The position numbers and the translations under genes were made by a program. Positions 12,546 to 23,939 of a DNA stretch of 64,000 bases are shown here, one piece after another. The notes beneath the pieces were generated by a model. The model made no database searches. It saw only the letters and a list, made by a program, of their open reading frames with translations, and was not told where the DNA came from. This DNA comes from Strongylocentrotus droebachiensis (Eukaryota > Echinodermata > Echinoidea > Camarodonta > Strongylocentrotidae), in NCBI GenBank assembly GCA_035222895.1, contig JAVYIG010000609.1:372001-436000 (forward strand), read 5' to 3'. Position 1 is the first letter of the stretch, and each line of letters opens with the position of its first letter.

Positions 12546-14687
12546 GGTTAGATGTATGATAGGCTTAATATGCATGCGCCTTGCAATGCCTTTATTATAG
12601 ACCCAGAAATGTATGTGTCGGGCTATCTATTGAGTCACATCTCAGAATAATTAGATCCCACAACGAATTAGATCATGTTCAATATCATGAAAGTCATATT
12701 CACCTTCCAAAGTTACTTGCATGATAGCTCCTTGAATGCAATGAGGCACTGACATGTGACAATATACTTGTCGGCCTTAGACAGCCACGGAGCGGTGTCT
12801 GTCATAGAGAGTTCTGGCTCTCGATCTAGATCAGGGGCCTAATCCATGCTGCCAGACAGAAGTAGATCAGCATCAAGAAAGAACACACATACCTGCGAAA
12901 GAGGGAACTCCCATTGATTTATGGATACAAGATGAACAGCATCCTCAGATCATGCTAGGATGGGGATGGAAAGACTTGGAGATTAACCACTTAAAAGAAT
13001 AAATCCTTCTTTTTGTCTGAAAATTATGATTAATCGCATTGTCATAACTGCATATCAGTCGGGTATTATAACCATCTGGTCAGCTTTCTGCTTAATTTAG
13101 TGAGAACCCTGGAAATTTGGATTCTAAAAGAGGTTTCAAGAAGGATGTGGCCATAATTGTCTTGTCCTGAAATCGTGTAGTCCTTGACATCTAATCAAGG
13201 AGCTCAGGCAGCTACTCTTGATGCCTGCCTTAAGCTCAAGAATCATCCCGTTGGTCAGTCAGGTAAGGGTCACCCAGCCAAGTGATGGCCTAGCTGCCTG
13301 GACATTACCCTTGATACTGCGACTTGACAGAAGTCGTTGACATTTTATACAATAGAATGTTGGATCTCTGTCCAAGTTTGTCGAGGAGCCTACATGTCTG
13401 TTTCAGATGCACATGAGACAAGGATTAATTCCAACATCATCACCTAGCATCTCAATTAACATGTCAGGACAGAAATCAAATCTGACAGTAGGAGATGCTT
13501 ACATATTCTAACAACTAATCCTATAGTTTCTTGAAAAGCAGATCTACTGGCTTCCAGTTGAGCTGAATGAAACTACCCTTTTGAAAGAAATCATGAATAA
13601 ATATATAAATTGATTAAAATGAGAAAAAAAGTAAATAAAATGATCCCCCACCTGGTAGAGAAATCATTATTGCCAATATGAATACCTCATTTTTCTGGAA
13701 TGCAATTATGACCCTAAAGGCCTGTTTAGATTTGAAGAGGTAAACTACCGCAAAAAGCCGCCAAATGTAAATGAATGGCAACTGCACGCAACAAATTCCT
13801 GCGCGTATTCACTGAGCTCTGTGTTACAAGATGCAGGAATGTGAAGTATTTTACACTTTATGTCACTAAAAAGTGCTGCAGTTTTTTAAAGGGAAACTAA
13901 AATCACTAGTCTATGAAATTTACATATTTTACTGGAAAGTTAAGACTAAGGGTAAGCCTATAATGTCACGATATCATATGAAGGGCAGGTAAAAATCAGT
14001 GTTCAGCGACTTTTAATTACAAATATGGGTGCAAATACAAAGACTGTTTCTCCCATGAAATAACCTTATCAAAACTGGATTAGAGAAGGATGAATATACC
14101 TGACACTCATGGGTGGAATTAAAGCTTATATTTTGATATGGATAATCATCAACTCAAATCCTTGACCAAAATGCAAAAGATATTTGATAACATGAATTTG
14201 ACATATCGAGTACAATACAAATGATTAAAAGGATATTGCATTAGATTTCTTTATGAGACCAGCAGAAAAAATTCTTAACTGTCATTTTGAATTGTTTCAC
14301 ATGTTGCATCAAACCTCCGGTGCATTTATTAGTAACTGCATATTTTGGAAATTTATTTAAAAACGAAAAAGAAATATTAAGGACTAAAGATCAGAATCAA
14401 GCTTTTGTCTCTTGAATTTTATTTTTGGGATTCATGGAAAAATCCTAATAATTTCCAAAGGATGTGATAGTGTCAACATTATTAATACTGAAGAACGCCC
14501 TTCATGAACCGTCAGGAGTGTGTGCAGTTTAATCCCTCTTAATACCACTTTATGACTTTTATGTATATATCATTTAAGACTTAATCTACCCGAGATTAAT
14601 CCATGCTCATGTATTATCCTAGCGATTAGCTAGTATGCACGAAGGTGGGAGTGATGAACCAAAACAACTGGCTAACTCTCATACCCT
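12546..14687. other. Noncoding DNA, no repeat or gene recognised
   Basis: Moderately AT-rich sequence without paired splice signals around open frames. The part from about 13140 to 13480 is less AT-rich and more complex than its surroundings and could be a conserved noncoding stretch, but nothing in the sequence alone proves that. Confidence 0.4.
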
Positions 14688-15182
14688 TATACTGTTTTCA
14701 CACTGGCAAAACTTTGCTTAACCCGGACTATAGGTGGGGTTAAAGGGGGTCTTAGCCCCACCTATAGTACGGGGTTAAGCTTATTCCACTTTCTGTTCAG
14801 ACACGTATTTACCAAAGTGGGCTAGCCCCACCTATAGTACGGGGTTAGCTGGCCTTGCAAAGAAGCAGGACTAACCCTGTAATTTTAGTGCTAACTCCGC
14901 AATTGCGGTGCCAAGCAAAATATTAATGAATGAGAACAGAAACAAAAAATAGTTCGGTACTACGCAATGGAGCGAACTAATGAATATTCACGCTATACAG
15001 CTAGTACGGGGCTAAGGAATTGCAGTGAGAACAGCATAAATGTTCTCATTCCAAGATAGCTAGGCACTTAGTACAGGACTAAAAAAGCGTGTGTGAAAAG
15101 CCAAAAAATTATTCTGGGGTTAAGGATAGTACGGGGCTAAGCAACGGACGGAGTTAAGCAAAACAAGTGTGAAAAGAGTATA
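14688..15182. mobile_element. Inverted-repeat element with CACCTATAGT modules
   Basis: The ends are inverted repeats: TATACTGTTTTCACACTGGC on the left and, inverted, TATACTCTTTTCACACTTGT on the right, followed in both by a TTGCTTAAC-type segment. Inside are several copies of a module built on GCCCCACCTATAGTACGGGG and its shorter form TAGTACGGGGCTAA, in both orientations, so the DNA can fold extensively. There is no open frame. This is a non-autonomous DNA transposon; the superfamily is not clear because no unambiguous target duplication is seen beyond TA. Confidence 0.65.
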
Positions 15183-15378
15183 GTCTAGAAGCATTTTAAT
15201 TTGGTGTTGGGAGCTGATACAGAGGCATCATGATGCATTGCATTGTTATAAGCAGAGGTTCAAAGCAATGCCAAGGAGGATTTAGAAGACCTTTTATATG
15301 GCTTAGAAGTTTATGGTCTTTCAACCCGAAGGTCCTTAGTTCAAAACTATCTGAGTTAATATTCTTTTAGTGAGGCAT

Positions 15379-15730
15379 AAGGCGCGTCTTCATCATCTCG
15401 AGATTGCCAAATAGCCTGCTATTTCTAATTTGGGAAATAATCCCGAAGTTACAAATCGCGTCTTCATCAACTCGAGATTCGACCTCGAGAAATTAGCTCG
15501 AGATATATCGGTCTGGTGAAGACGCACCGGACAAGTAGCTGGATATTTTGCCAAATAGTGGGATATTTTGCAAACTATCCCAAGATATCTTGGGATGACA
15601 ATCCCGGCCAAATATCCCGCTAATTGCAACTTTGGGCTGATGAAGACGCAAATTAGCTGGATAGTTTGCGATCAGGATAGTTCAAATAGCAGGATATTTG
15701 GCAATCTTGAGCTAGTGAAGACAGGCCTAT
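15379..15730 (-). mobile_element. Foldback element with GCGTCTTC modules, inverted copy
   Basis: The ends are inverted repeats (GCGTCTTCATCATCTCGAG at left; GAGCTAGTGAAGACAGGCCT at right). The motif GCGTCTTCATCA or its complement recurs five to six times at the borders of sub-blocks, and the centre holds the palindrome ATCCCAAGATATCTTGGGAT. The reverse complement of this segment is collinear along its length with 17579-17918. It is a non-autonomous foldback or MITE-like element without coding capacity. Confidence 0.65.
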
Positions 15731-17150
15731 ATAGATCCTTATTTACCATGTCCAATGGATAGGACTTGAGCTGTAATTCCTAGACACGTATCAGTAAGCA
15801 TACTTTTTTTCTCAGGAATCAGGTAACTTAAAAATCAACATCAAACAAGGGCTTGAAACTAACAGGTCACGGGTAAAATGTCGCTCCAAAATTGAAAACG
15901 GTCCTCAAATTGTTCAGATTTTTGTATTTAGATTAGTAGCATGATTCCATTATTTTTTACCTTATTGTTGTATTGATGAACTATAACAAGTATAAAACAC
16001 ACTAATCAGATTATGGAAATTATTTAAATGGACATTATTTTCATTATAGATTTTGAGGAAGAAAATCAAATAATAATGATTGCTGTGAAAAGAGGAAAAC
16101 CTGAAAATTAATTCATAATTGTTTTTGTGACTTCAAGTTTTTTGAAGTAGCATACCCCCTCTCAATCATTATTTTAGCTGTTTTATCATCCTTGATGTGT
16201 GTCAAAGACAGTCACGGTTCTCCTAGATTATAGACTCAGATCGAGCCTAAGCCATCCTTGACCTTAAATTAGAGCAATACTTGCAAACTGTAGAAAAAGA
16301 GACAGCCATTAGTTTGGAATGAATCAGCTGAAGACAATTTGTGCTTCCCATGTACACGTGTGCAGGTGGAAAGAGAAAATTGATCAGATCAGGTCCAGGG
16401 TACCCGTCTAGGCCATTAACATCTAGGCCATTACCCTAGCCAGAGTCACCAATTGTGACATGTTAATGGTTTCATATTGAAACTCCCTCTTGAATATGTA
16501 TATAGTTCTAAGCTGTGGAAATTAGCAGGCTGGTTGTCTTAAATTTTATTCCTATGAACATTTGAATCTTGATGTAAATTTAGCTTCTTTTTATGCAGTA
16601 TTGGTACCTTCTGTAGGTGGACTTAAGGTTTCAGCTGTTGTATAAATACTCTTGACATTGAAGAAGAAAAATTAGCTGTAGCAAGTTTAAGTTTTGATGT
16701 TGAAAAAGCTTTTGGAAGCTGAATAGAGAAGTTGGTAGAGAGAGAATGAAAGAGAGAGGGAGAGAAGAAGGGATACATAGATAAAGAAGTGGAGAGGGGA
16801 GAGAGAAAGAAAAAAACTAGAAGGGAGAAATTTATTTATATATATAAAAATATTTTAAAAATTTATTGTTTGATAGTAAGTAATGTCTTTTATTTACTGA
16901 AATTCCAATTGTATTTGTGGGCTGAAAGGAAACCGGACAAGAAAGAAAAATGAAGAGAAAATTATTGCACCTATCAATTTTAAACGTCAAAGCAGTCATA
17001 CATTTAAAAATTTACTTCCTTAGAAATTTTTGTTAGCTAATATTTTTTTTACTAAAGACGTCATATTGGATGGTATGAGACATGTTTCACAATTATTAGA
17101 GTGAATTCATTATCTCTGTTTATCATTAACTCTACGCACTCCTAAATGTA
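15731..17150. other. Noncoding DNA between inverted repeat elements
   Basis: AT-rich sequence with a GA-rich stretch at about 16735-16815. A less AT-rich, complex part at 16200-16480 includes ACACGTGT-type and CAGGTG E-box-like words but offers no stronger evidence of function. Confidence 0.4.
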
Positions 17151-17163
17151 TCTTCAATCAAAT

Positions 17164-17385
17164 TTCCACCATGAACATGAGACCCAAAGAAGTTGATTGG
17201 ATGAAAATGATTAGCTGTCCTGCTCTTCACGGTTCTCTGATGTGTACAGGTCAATTGTCAGAGCCTTCCGAGTTTGAATTGGCCATGACCAAAGACTATA
17301 TAAAAGAATTAACTGAAAAGAATCAGAAGCAGATGAAGCAATCCTTTGTCATCGATGATTACCCTTGGAATGGTTGCACTGAACT
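17164..17385 (+). CDS. Candidate exon, unidentified protein (possibly exon 3 of the 1.7-kb gene)
   Basis: An open stretch translating NMRPKEVDWMKMISCPALHG, LCTGQ-like and EFELAMTKDYIKELTEKNQK, then SFVIDDYPWNGCTEL ends at a strong donor (GAACT/GTAAGT), leaving two bases of a codon. Composition is protein-like. Two starts are possible. One is a first coding exon at the ATG at 17171, which has a Kozak-like context (TTCCACCATGA). The other is an internal exon from the AG at about 17180-17181, whose phase exactly continues the exon ending at 2965 (AG+A gives Arg, then PKEVDWMKMI). The acceptor has only a weak pyrimidine tract. The intervening intron would be about 14 kb. No domain is recognised. 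Confidence 0.45.
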
Positions 17386-17578
17386 GTAAGTTGGCTTGAG
17401 CTGATCGCAACTCCGGTTAATCAAATTAGGAAAAAGGATGTTCTTTTTCATTTGAGAAATTAGAAGAGAATTTGTTCAGTGTCCTTGACATCCAATTAAA
17501 ACGGGACCTGGGACCGTGGACATGTGTCGCGTTGACAGATCATCAGGCACTTGGAGCGCTTAAAATAACTTGGATCCA

Positions 17579-17918
17579 TAGGCCTGCTTTCATCAGCTCG
17601 AGATTGCCAAATAACCCGCTATTTTAACTATCCCAATCGCAAATTATCCAGCTAATTTGCGTCTTCATCAGCCCGCAGTTGCAATTAGCGGGATATTTGG
17701 TCAAGATAATCATCCCAAGATATCTTGGGCTAGTTTGCAAAATATCCTGCTATTTGTCTGGTGCGTCTTCACCAGCCCAAAGACTCGCACTATATGCACG
17801 AACGCTGGAGTTTCGAGGTCGATTCTCGAGCTGATGAGGATGCAATTTTAACTTCTGGCTTATTTCCCAAATCAGAAATAGCGTGCTATTTGGCAATCTC
17901 AAGCTGATGAAGACCTAC
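17579..17918 (+). mobile_element. Foldback element with GCGTCTTC modules, direct copy
   Basis: Begins TAGGCCTGCTTTCATCAGCT and ends GCTGATGAAGACCTA. It is collinear with the reverse complement of 15379-15730, including the central CATCCCAAGATATCTTGGG palindrome and the repeated TTTGCGTCTTCATCAGCCC block. The two copies therefore face each other across 1.85 kb that includes the candidate exon at 17.2 kb. Confidence 0.65.
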
Positions 17919-18642
17919 CTCATGAGCTACGTCAAGTGCAGCTTTCGCACCCTGTTGGTATTCTATGTGTTAACAAAAGTCAGTAGACAGGAAGCAGACT
18001 TGGTCACTGCCCTTACTTTAGTACAGAGGAGAAGATTGATTTCATTTTATACTGATTCTATCATTTTTTTCTAAAGATAAATATGAAAACTGACTTTAAT
18101 GGATTGTAGGAGCTCAGTCACTTAACCCTTTACTAAGGCTTGCAGTAGACTTAAGTATTATCTGATAGTATCGCAGTTGACATTTTGCCATACTTATGCT
18201 GATTAATGTATATTGCTTGACATGAGAAATGATCAATGCCCCGGATGGGTACTTTGAAGTTCGTAAAGTATTCTGATTGCAGATATACATGAATACAGAA
18301 TATGGAGATGTATGAATTCTAGCAGAGTAATCTGTAGTGTGAGCCCTACATGCATGTCTGACAATGATTTTAGACATCAGCAATCGAAATTGAGATAAAC
18401 AAATCTCTCTAGGAAAGTAGGAGTACGAATTATGAAGAAGAGTAACAAATGATTCTCATTGCAGACAAGACAACATGTAGGAGTTTTGGAGCTACTCTAC
18501 TGTGGCTGAAGACGATGCATGCACACTTTCGTCATGTATGAAATATGTTCCATTATACAACGCCTACTATTAAAGATTCTTGCAACCTCATTGGTCAATT
18601 CTTGATCACATGACATGCGCTAAAATTGAACGGTATCATTGA

Positions 18643-18796
18643 CGCGGAGTGCAATTTCGTTTGATCCTTTCGCACCATTGCACTCTGACGTCACTAACGA
18701 TGTACAAAGTATATGGTGAGCTAAACACATAAAGATAAAGATAAGTGACGTCAGAGTGCAATGGTGTGAAAGGATCAAACGAAATTGCACTCCGCG
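18643..18796. repeat. 53-bp near-perfect inverted repeat (hairpin 1)
   Basis: Arms 18643-18695 and 18744-18796 are complementary with one mismatch, separated by 48 bases. Each arm begins CGCGGAGTGCAATTTCG and closes near the loop with TGACGTCACT, so a CRE-type TGACGTCA palindrome sits at the base of the loop in both arms. Probably a foldback transposon or part of one. Confidence 0.85.
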
Positions 18797-18960
18797 TAAC
18801 AATATACATAAAGCTTGGTACGCGCGTGGTTTGCTGCCTGCTTAATAGTGCGCGCTCACTATATCAGCAATTTCATCAATTGAAAACAAACAAAAAATCG
18901 CTGAGATTTAGGCCTAGGAAAACTGTTTTAAGCCTGTTAACGTCCGAGGTGTTGTATAAA

Positions 18961-19126
18961 ACAAATAGTGAATGGTCTTTATTCGTGCAATGGAACAATA
19001 TTTTGCATTCGGTGAAAGATGAGACGCTCCATTCAACTCGGCTGCGCCTCGTTGAATATAGCGTCTCTTATCTTTCACCTCGTGCAAAATCTTGTACCAT
19101 TGCACTCATGACCATTCACTATTTGT
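18961..19126. repeat. Imperfect inverted repeat (hairpin 2)
   Basis: Arms of about 75 bases (starting ACAAATAGTGAATGG and ending CCATTCACTATTTGT) enclose a loop of about 12 bases near TCGGCTGCGCC. The arms share blocks GTGCAATGG, TTTTGCA and GGTGAAAGAT, with several mismatches. This is the second strong hairpin within 500 bases; the shared word TGCAATGG suggests a related element. Confidence 0.75.
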
Positions 19127-19201
19127 AAAATGTCAATGTTCATACCTGCAAACCACATGAAAACTTCTATATATTGGAAAGACTATAAAGATGAACTTAT
19201 G

Positions 19202-19279
19202 AGATAATTTGTTAATTTAAGAATGTATCCAACTTATAGTTGATAATTTGTTAATTTAAGAATGTATCCAAATTATAGT
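19202..19279 (+). repeat. Two-copy tandem repeat, about 39-bp unit
   Basis: The unit GATAATTTGTTAATTTAAGA followed by ATGTATCCAAMTTATAGTT occurs twice in direct succession with one substitution. Confidence 0.8.
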
Positions 19280-19971
19280 TTAGTGTATGATACAGTTTTT
19301 ATTGGAACTATCTTGAGAATCATAATACAACATTGTACTTAGATATTCTACCTATTGATATCAATGAAATTGTATCTTGATCTACAGAGATTACATTTAA
19401 AAACTTAAAGATTTGGTTTTGTTTAATATGAAAGTTTCAAATGAAACTTGTAGGGTGATGAGCGGCATGAGCCATAAAGGAATATGAAACTGTACATATT
19501 GTCATTAAGAACACTGTTAGTCATGATGTTGTCACACACTTTTTTATAATTTAGGTAAGCTGACTCAATATTAGGTTTAGTAAGATTTAGTGAGGCAGAG
19601 GTTGATGACTTGTATCCATCTGTTATAAGAGGAGGTATGTTGCAGGGCTCAACACTTAGAAGCAGTTGATACTAATGGTCCAAATAATTTTATCTTCAAC
19701 CACCCCCCCCCCTCCCCCTCAATTTTTGAATTCAAACATGGGCCCCATGCAAAGAGACCCTAAGAATTCCTATCTGGACCCCAGTGAAAAAGTATGGAGC
19801 CATACATATTGGCTAAAATTAATTCTTCTTTCATAGGTTGTATGAATTGAATTTCATCTTAGATGTGTATTTCTTGCTCTTAATTATGCTATTATTTCCA
19901 TATCTTGACTGCCATTCCATCATGATCATCATCGCACCATCATCGTCACCATAATATTCATTATCATCATC

Positions 19972-19973
<2 letters not shown>

Positions 19974-20022
<49 letters not shown>
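19974..20022. repeat. (ATC)n microsatellite
   Basis: About sixteen consecutive ATC units with one interruption upstream. The poly-Asp frame it gives on the minus strand is a by-product of the repeat. Confidence 0.9.
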
Positions 20023-20579
20023 TTCAAAAGAGAGACCCTGGGTTTCAAGTTTTTGAGCCTGCAGGAGGTTCATTCTGCCCCCTGTCTAAGCCCCCATTAC
20101 TCAGCCTACCCTACCGTCTGGGTCACTGACATCGATGATCATGTCAGTGTTTGGGTAAGCTTTGGATGGGATTAGACCACGATGACATGATTGAAATTAT
20201 GCTAATCTAACACATTTCTTGTTTCCTTGCTGAGATTAGTGCAAGAAGAAAATCAAAACCCCAACCAAACCTTATAATGCCTTATCCATGGAGTAAACCA
20301 TGTTACACGTAGTATTTATCAGATCATCAGTGAAATCGTATGAAGGGCAGCTGATCTCTGCCAGTTTCCTCTTACACTTTCATGGTATCATTGCTTGCAG
20401 ATTGACGGAGCAGATATAGCATTCGTGTTCAATGCTGTTTTTAAGTTTAGCTCAGTTTCTTATGTTTTAGTTTATTTAAATCACTAAAAAAAACCTGTGA
20501 ATATTATTAAAGTGCATTAGGACCGAACAGTGATATGCGCTAAACTAGTATCATCTATTATTATTTATATTTATTACTA

Positions 20580-20721
20580 CAGTCAAACCTGCTTTAGTGA
20601 CCAACTTTAGTCTACAAAGACCACATTATCTGTTTCTCTTGAAAATGGTTACTCATTGAAACATGTACTAAAGGAACCTGTCTACAATGACTTGGGCGGT
20701 TGCTATAGACAGGTTAGACTG
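20580..20721. mobile_element. TA-flanked MITE, 142 bp
   Basis: Starts CAGTCAAACCTGCTTTAGTG and ends with the inverted CAGGTTAGACTG, with TA immediately on each side (20578-20579 and 20722-20723). A 5 prime CAGT and a TA target duplication are typical of Tc1/mariner or pogo-type non-autonomous elements. Confidence 0.8.
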
Positions 20722-20723
20722 TA

Positions 20724-22320
20724 TTTGTTGCATACCTGGGCTGGGGTACATCCATGTATTTATGTGGGATAATGGTCTTGTGACCCTCTAGTTCTCAGGA
20801 ATGGATAAAGTAGATCTTTTGAGTGCAATAAGTTGAAAACCATGAACAAAAAATCTAAGCCAGACTAGGAGGTGACAAGGCAATAGCTTGATCAAATATA
20901 GGTGTTCTAGGATACCCTTGGTTTGGTTTTGGTTGGACCAACCTGTGGATGGAGATTAAAAATTATGTTTCGAGGTGTAGCTAAGGATACCGGTACTTGA
21001 TTGATACAAATCTCCACAAACAAGACAACAGTGCTTGCTGCTGTACATTTTCATAGTTCCTAGAAAGAAAAATGACAGCTATACTGGCTGAAACTGTTAC
21101 AGCTGGCTGTCACCAACTCTGATGGTGTTAATTTGTTGGGGGAAATTCTGGGGAACGATGCACAAGGTCATTGACACTCGTAACTTGTCAGTTGGGTTCA
21201 CTGGCCTCAATGAAATCATGTGTCTCTAGAATCACGTCATTCATTGCTTTAGGCAAAAAATATGGTCTTACAAGAAGTGATTTGGGTTTCATGGATATAA
21301 AATACTACTCATGATGTGAAATTTATTTTATTTTCCACCTGAGACTTAGCAAATATGAGAGCTAGATTATGAATTTATGATATTCATTGTGGAAGTCTGA
21401 AGAAAATAATTGAGAAAAAAGCATAAAAGAACTAAAAACAGATTGTTATTCTTGTACAGATGAATTTTAAAAAGAATCAAGGCACTTCAATCAATATAGA
21501 AGATATGGATATGAAATTTTCTAGACTATTCCTTTGTTCACACTCCTGAAACTCACTGAGTTATCCCATAGACAATCCCCCCTCCCCACGGAAAATTACT
21601 TCCTTTAAATTAATGCTATTATCTAGACACTTTCCTATGGATGAATTTTGGTTAATTGAATTAGGGATTGTCTGAGGGTGATAGTTCAATGGGTAGCTGT
21701 CAGTAATCTTTCTTTCAAATAAAAAAAAAATTGCAATTCTTATTTTTAGCAGTAGGTTGCATTTTGATGAGACAAAATATGTTTTGATTGCAAGTGTACA
21801 CGAATAGAGTATGTTTTAGATTTCATGAAACCATTCAAATCCCATTCACTTCTCCTCCATATGTTAACTGACTAAATTATTTTGAAAATCAATTTCTTTG
21901 ACTTGAGTAATGGAATAAATAGGTATGTATGAATCTCTTTGTGATCATAATGATTATTGCTCCATGCAATGATCTACCTAATTCAAACATGACGAAAACT
22001 CTCCGTTAGAGAAAATCAGCGAATTGTCTCATAGACTTTAGTTTGGGCTTAAGCACTTTGATATAGTCATTATCATTAAGTAAACAAGACCCTTCCTTAT
22101 CTGCTGGTGAACTTATCCCTCTGTCAATACAAGGCTATCAAGGACTTAATCCCTGAATCAACAGAGCTTGCGTACATTTAGGTGAGCCTGGAGAGTTGGG
22201 TTAGTCTAGAATTCAGACAATAATTATTGGTTTCAGCATGGACCTGCGAAAAGTAAATTAGATGTGGTACCAGCAACTGGCAACTTTGGAACTCAAGTCG
22301 AACAATAAGTGTTATTAGCA
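20724..22320. other. Noncoding DNA, no gene seen
   Basis: AT-rich with short poly-A/C tracts and no exon-like open frames with splice signals. It leads directly into the satellite block. Confidence 0.45.
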
Positions 22321-22329
22321 TATTTACGA

Positions 22330-23935
22330 GACGTTGCATTCCGAAAGAAAGAAATGAATGAAGGAAATAAACGTCAATATCACCGGCGCTTGAGACAGAT
22401 TGCAGGAGAGATAGAAGCAAAAACATTTCAATATCGCTGTTACCGGCTTTCATTACACAAATTATGCCAACGGAAAAAAAGAAATGAATGAAGGAAATGA
22501 ATGCCTACAACACCAGCGCTTGTGAAATATAAAGAGAGACATGTCTCAGGAGATCGAGAAGCGAAAACAATTCAATTAAGCTAATGTTACCGGATTTTAT
22601 ATGACAAATAGTAAGCCAACAAAAAGAAAGAAATTAATGAAGAAAATGAACGCAGATCGCTGGAGAGAGAAGCGAAAACAATTTAATTTAGCTGATGTTT
22701 ACCTTCTATTATGATTTATGACAAAAAGTCAGCCAACGAAAAGAAAGAAATGGAAGAAGAAAATGAATGCCAATATCACAATAATAAGCACTTGGAAAAT
22801 ATAAAAAGAGACAGGTCGCGGGAAAGAGAGAAGCGAAAACAATTCAACGTCGCTGATGTAAACGGCTTCATGACAAAAGGTTTGCCACCGGAAAGAAAGA
22901 AATGAATGAAGAAAATGAATTCCAATATCACCATCGCTTGAGAATTATGAAGAGAGACAGATTGCAGGAGATCGAGAGAAGCGAAAAAAATTCAATTTGG
23001 CTGATGTAACTACCGTCTATCATGACAAAAAGTAAGCAACGGAAAGAAAGAAATGAATGAAGAAAATGAATGTAAATATAACAATAATAGCGCTTGAGCA
23101 ATATAAAGAGAGACGGATCGCGAGAGAGAGCGAAGCGAAAACAATTAAAATATCGCTGATGTTACCGGCTTTATTACAAAAAGTAAGCCAACGGAAAGTA
23201 AAGAAAATTAATGAAGAAAATGAATGCCAATATCATCAGCGCTTGAGAATTTTAAAGAGAGACAGATCGCGGGAGATCGAGAGAAGCGAACAAATTCAAT
23301 AGCTGATGTTACCGTCTATTATGAAATAAGTGGGCCAACGGAAAGAAAGAAATGAATGAAGAAAATGAATGCCAATATCATCAGCGCTTGAGAATCTTAA
23401 AGAGAGACGGATCGCGGGAGAGAGCGAAGCGAAAACAATTAAAATATCGCTGATGTTACCGGCTTTATTACAAAAAGTAAGCCAACGGAAAGTAAAGAAA
23501 ATTAATGAAGAAAATGAATGCCAATATCATCAGCGCTTGATAATTTTAAAGAGAGACAGATCGCGGGAGATCGAGAGAAGCGAACAAATTCAATAGCTGA
23601 TGTTACCGTCTATTATGAAATAAGTGGGCCAACGGAAAGAAAGAAAAAAACGAAAACGTGAGATCCTATATCACCATCGCTTGAGAATTAAGCAACGGAA
23701 AGAAAGAAATGAATGAAGAAAATGAATGTCAATATAACAATTAAGCGCTTGAGCAATATCAAGAGAGACGGATCACGGGAGAGAGCGAAGCGAAAACAAT
23801 TAAAATATCGTTGTTACCGGCTTTATTACTAAAAGTATGCCAACGGAAAGTAAAGAAAATGAATGAAGAAAATGCATGCCAATATCATCAGCGCTTGAGA
23901 ATTATAAATAGAGAACAGCGAAAACAATTCAATTT
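22330..23935 (+). repeat. Satellite-like tandem array, about 148-bp unit, about 11 copies
   Basis: Units start with a GGAAAGAAAGAAATGAATGA-type box at about 22342, 22471, 22622, 22739, 22891, 23041, 23191, 23339, 23487, 23633, 23696 and 23843, mostly 146-152 bases apart with a few truncated units. Each unit continues with AATGCCAATATCA, CAGCGCTTGAGAAT, AAAGAGAGACAGATCGCGGGAG, GCGAAAACAATT and a GATGTTACCGGC box (longer boxes split here). Between 23187 and 23643 the order is dimeric: 23187-23347 is repeated almost exactly at 23483-23643, a 296-bp higher-order repeat. The period is not a multiple of three, so the Lys/Arg/Glu-rich frames it produces are not a coding array. Confidence 0.85.
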
Positions 23936-23939
23936 CCAC

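Noticed and set aside
19831..20073. Poly-aspartate protein on the minus strand
   Set aside because: It is the (ATC)n microsatellite read in one frame.
23057..23596. Repeated Lys/Arg/Glu-rich frames that look like a helical repeat protein
   Set aside because: The 148-bp unit is not a multiple of three and frames break at each unit, so the repetition is of DNA, not protein.
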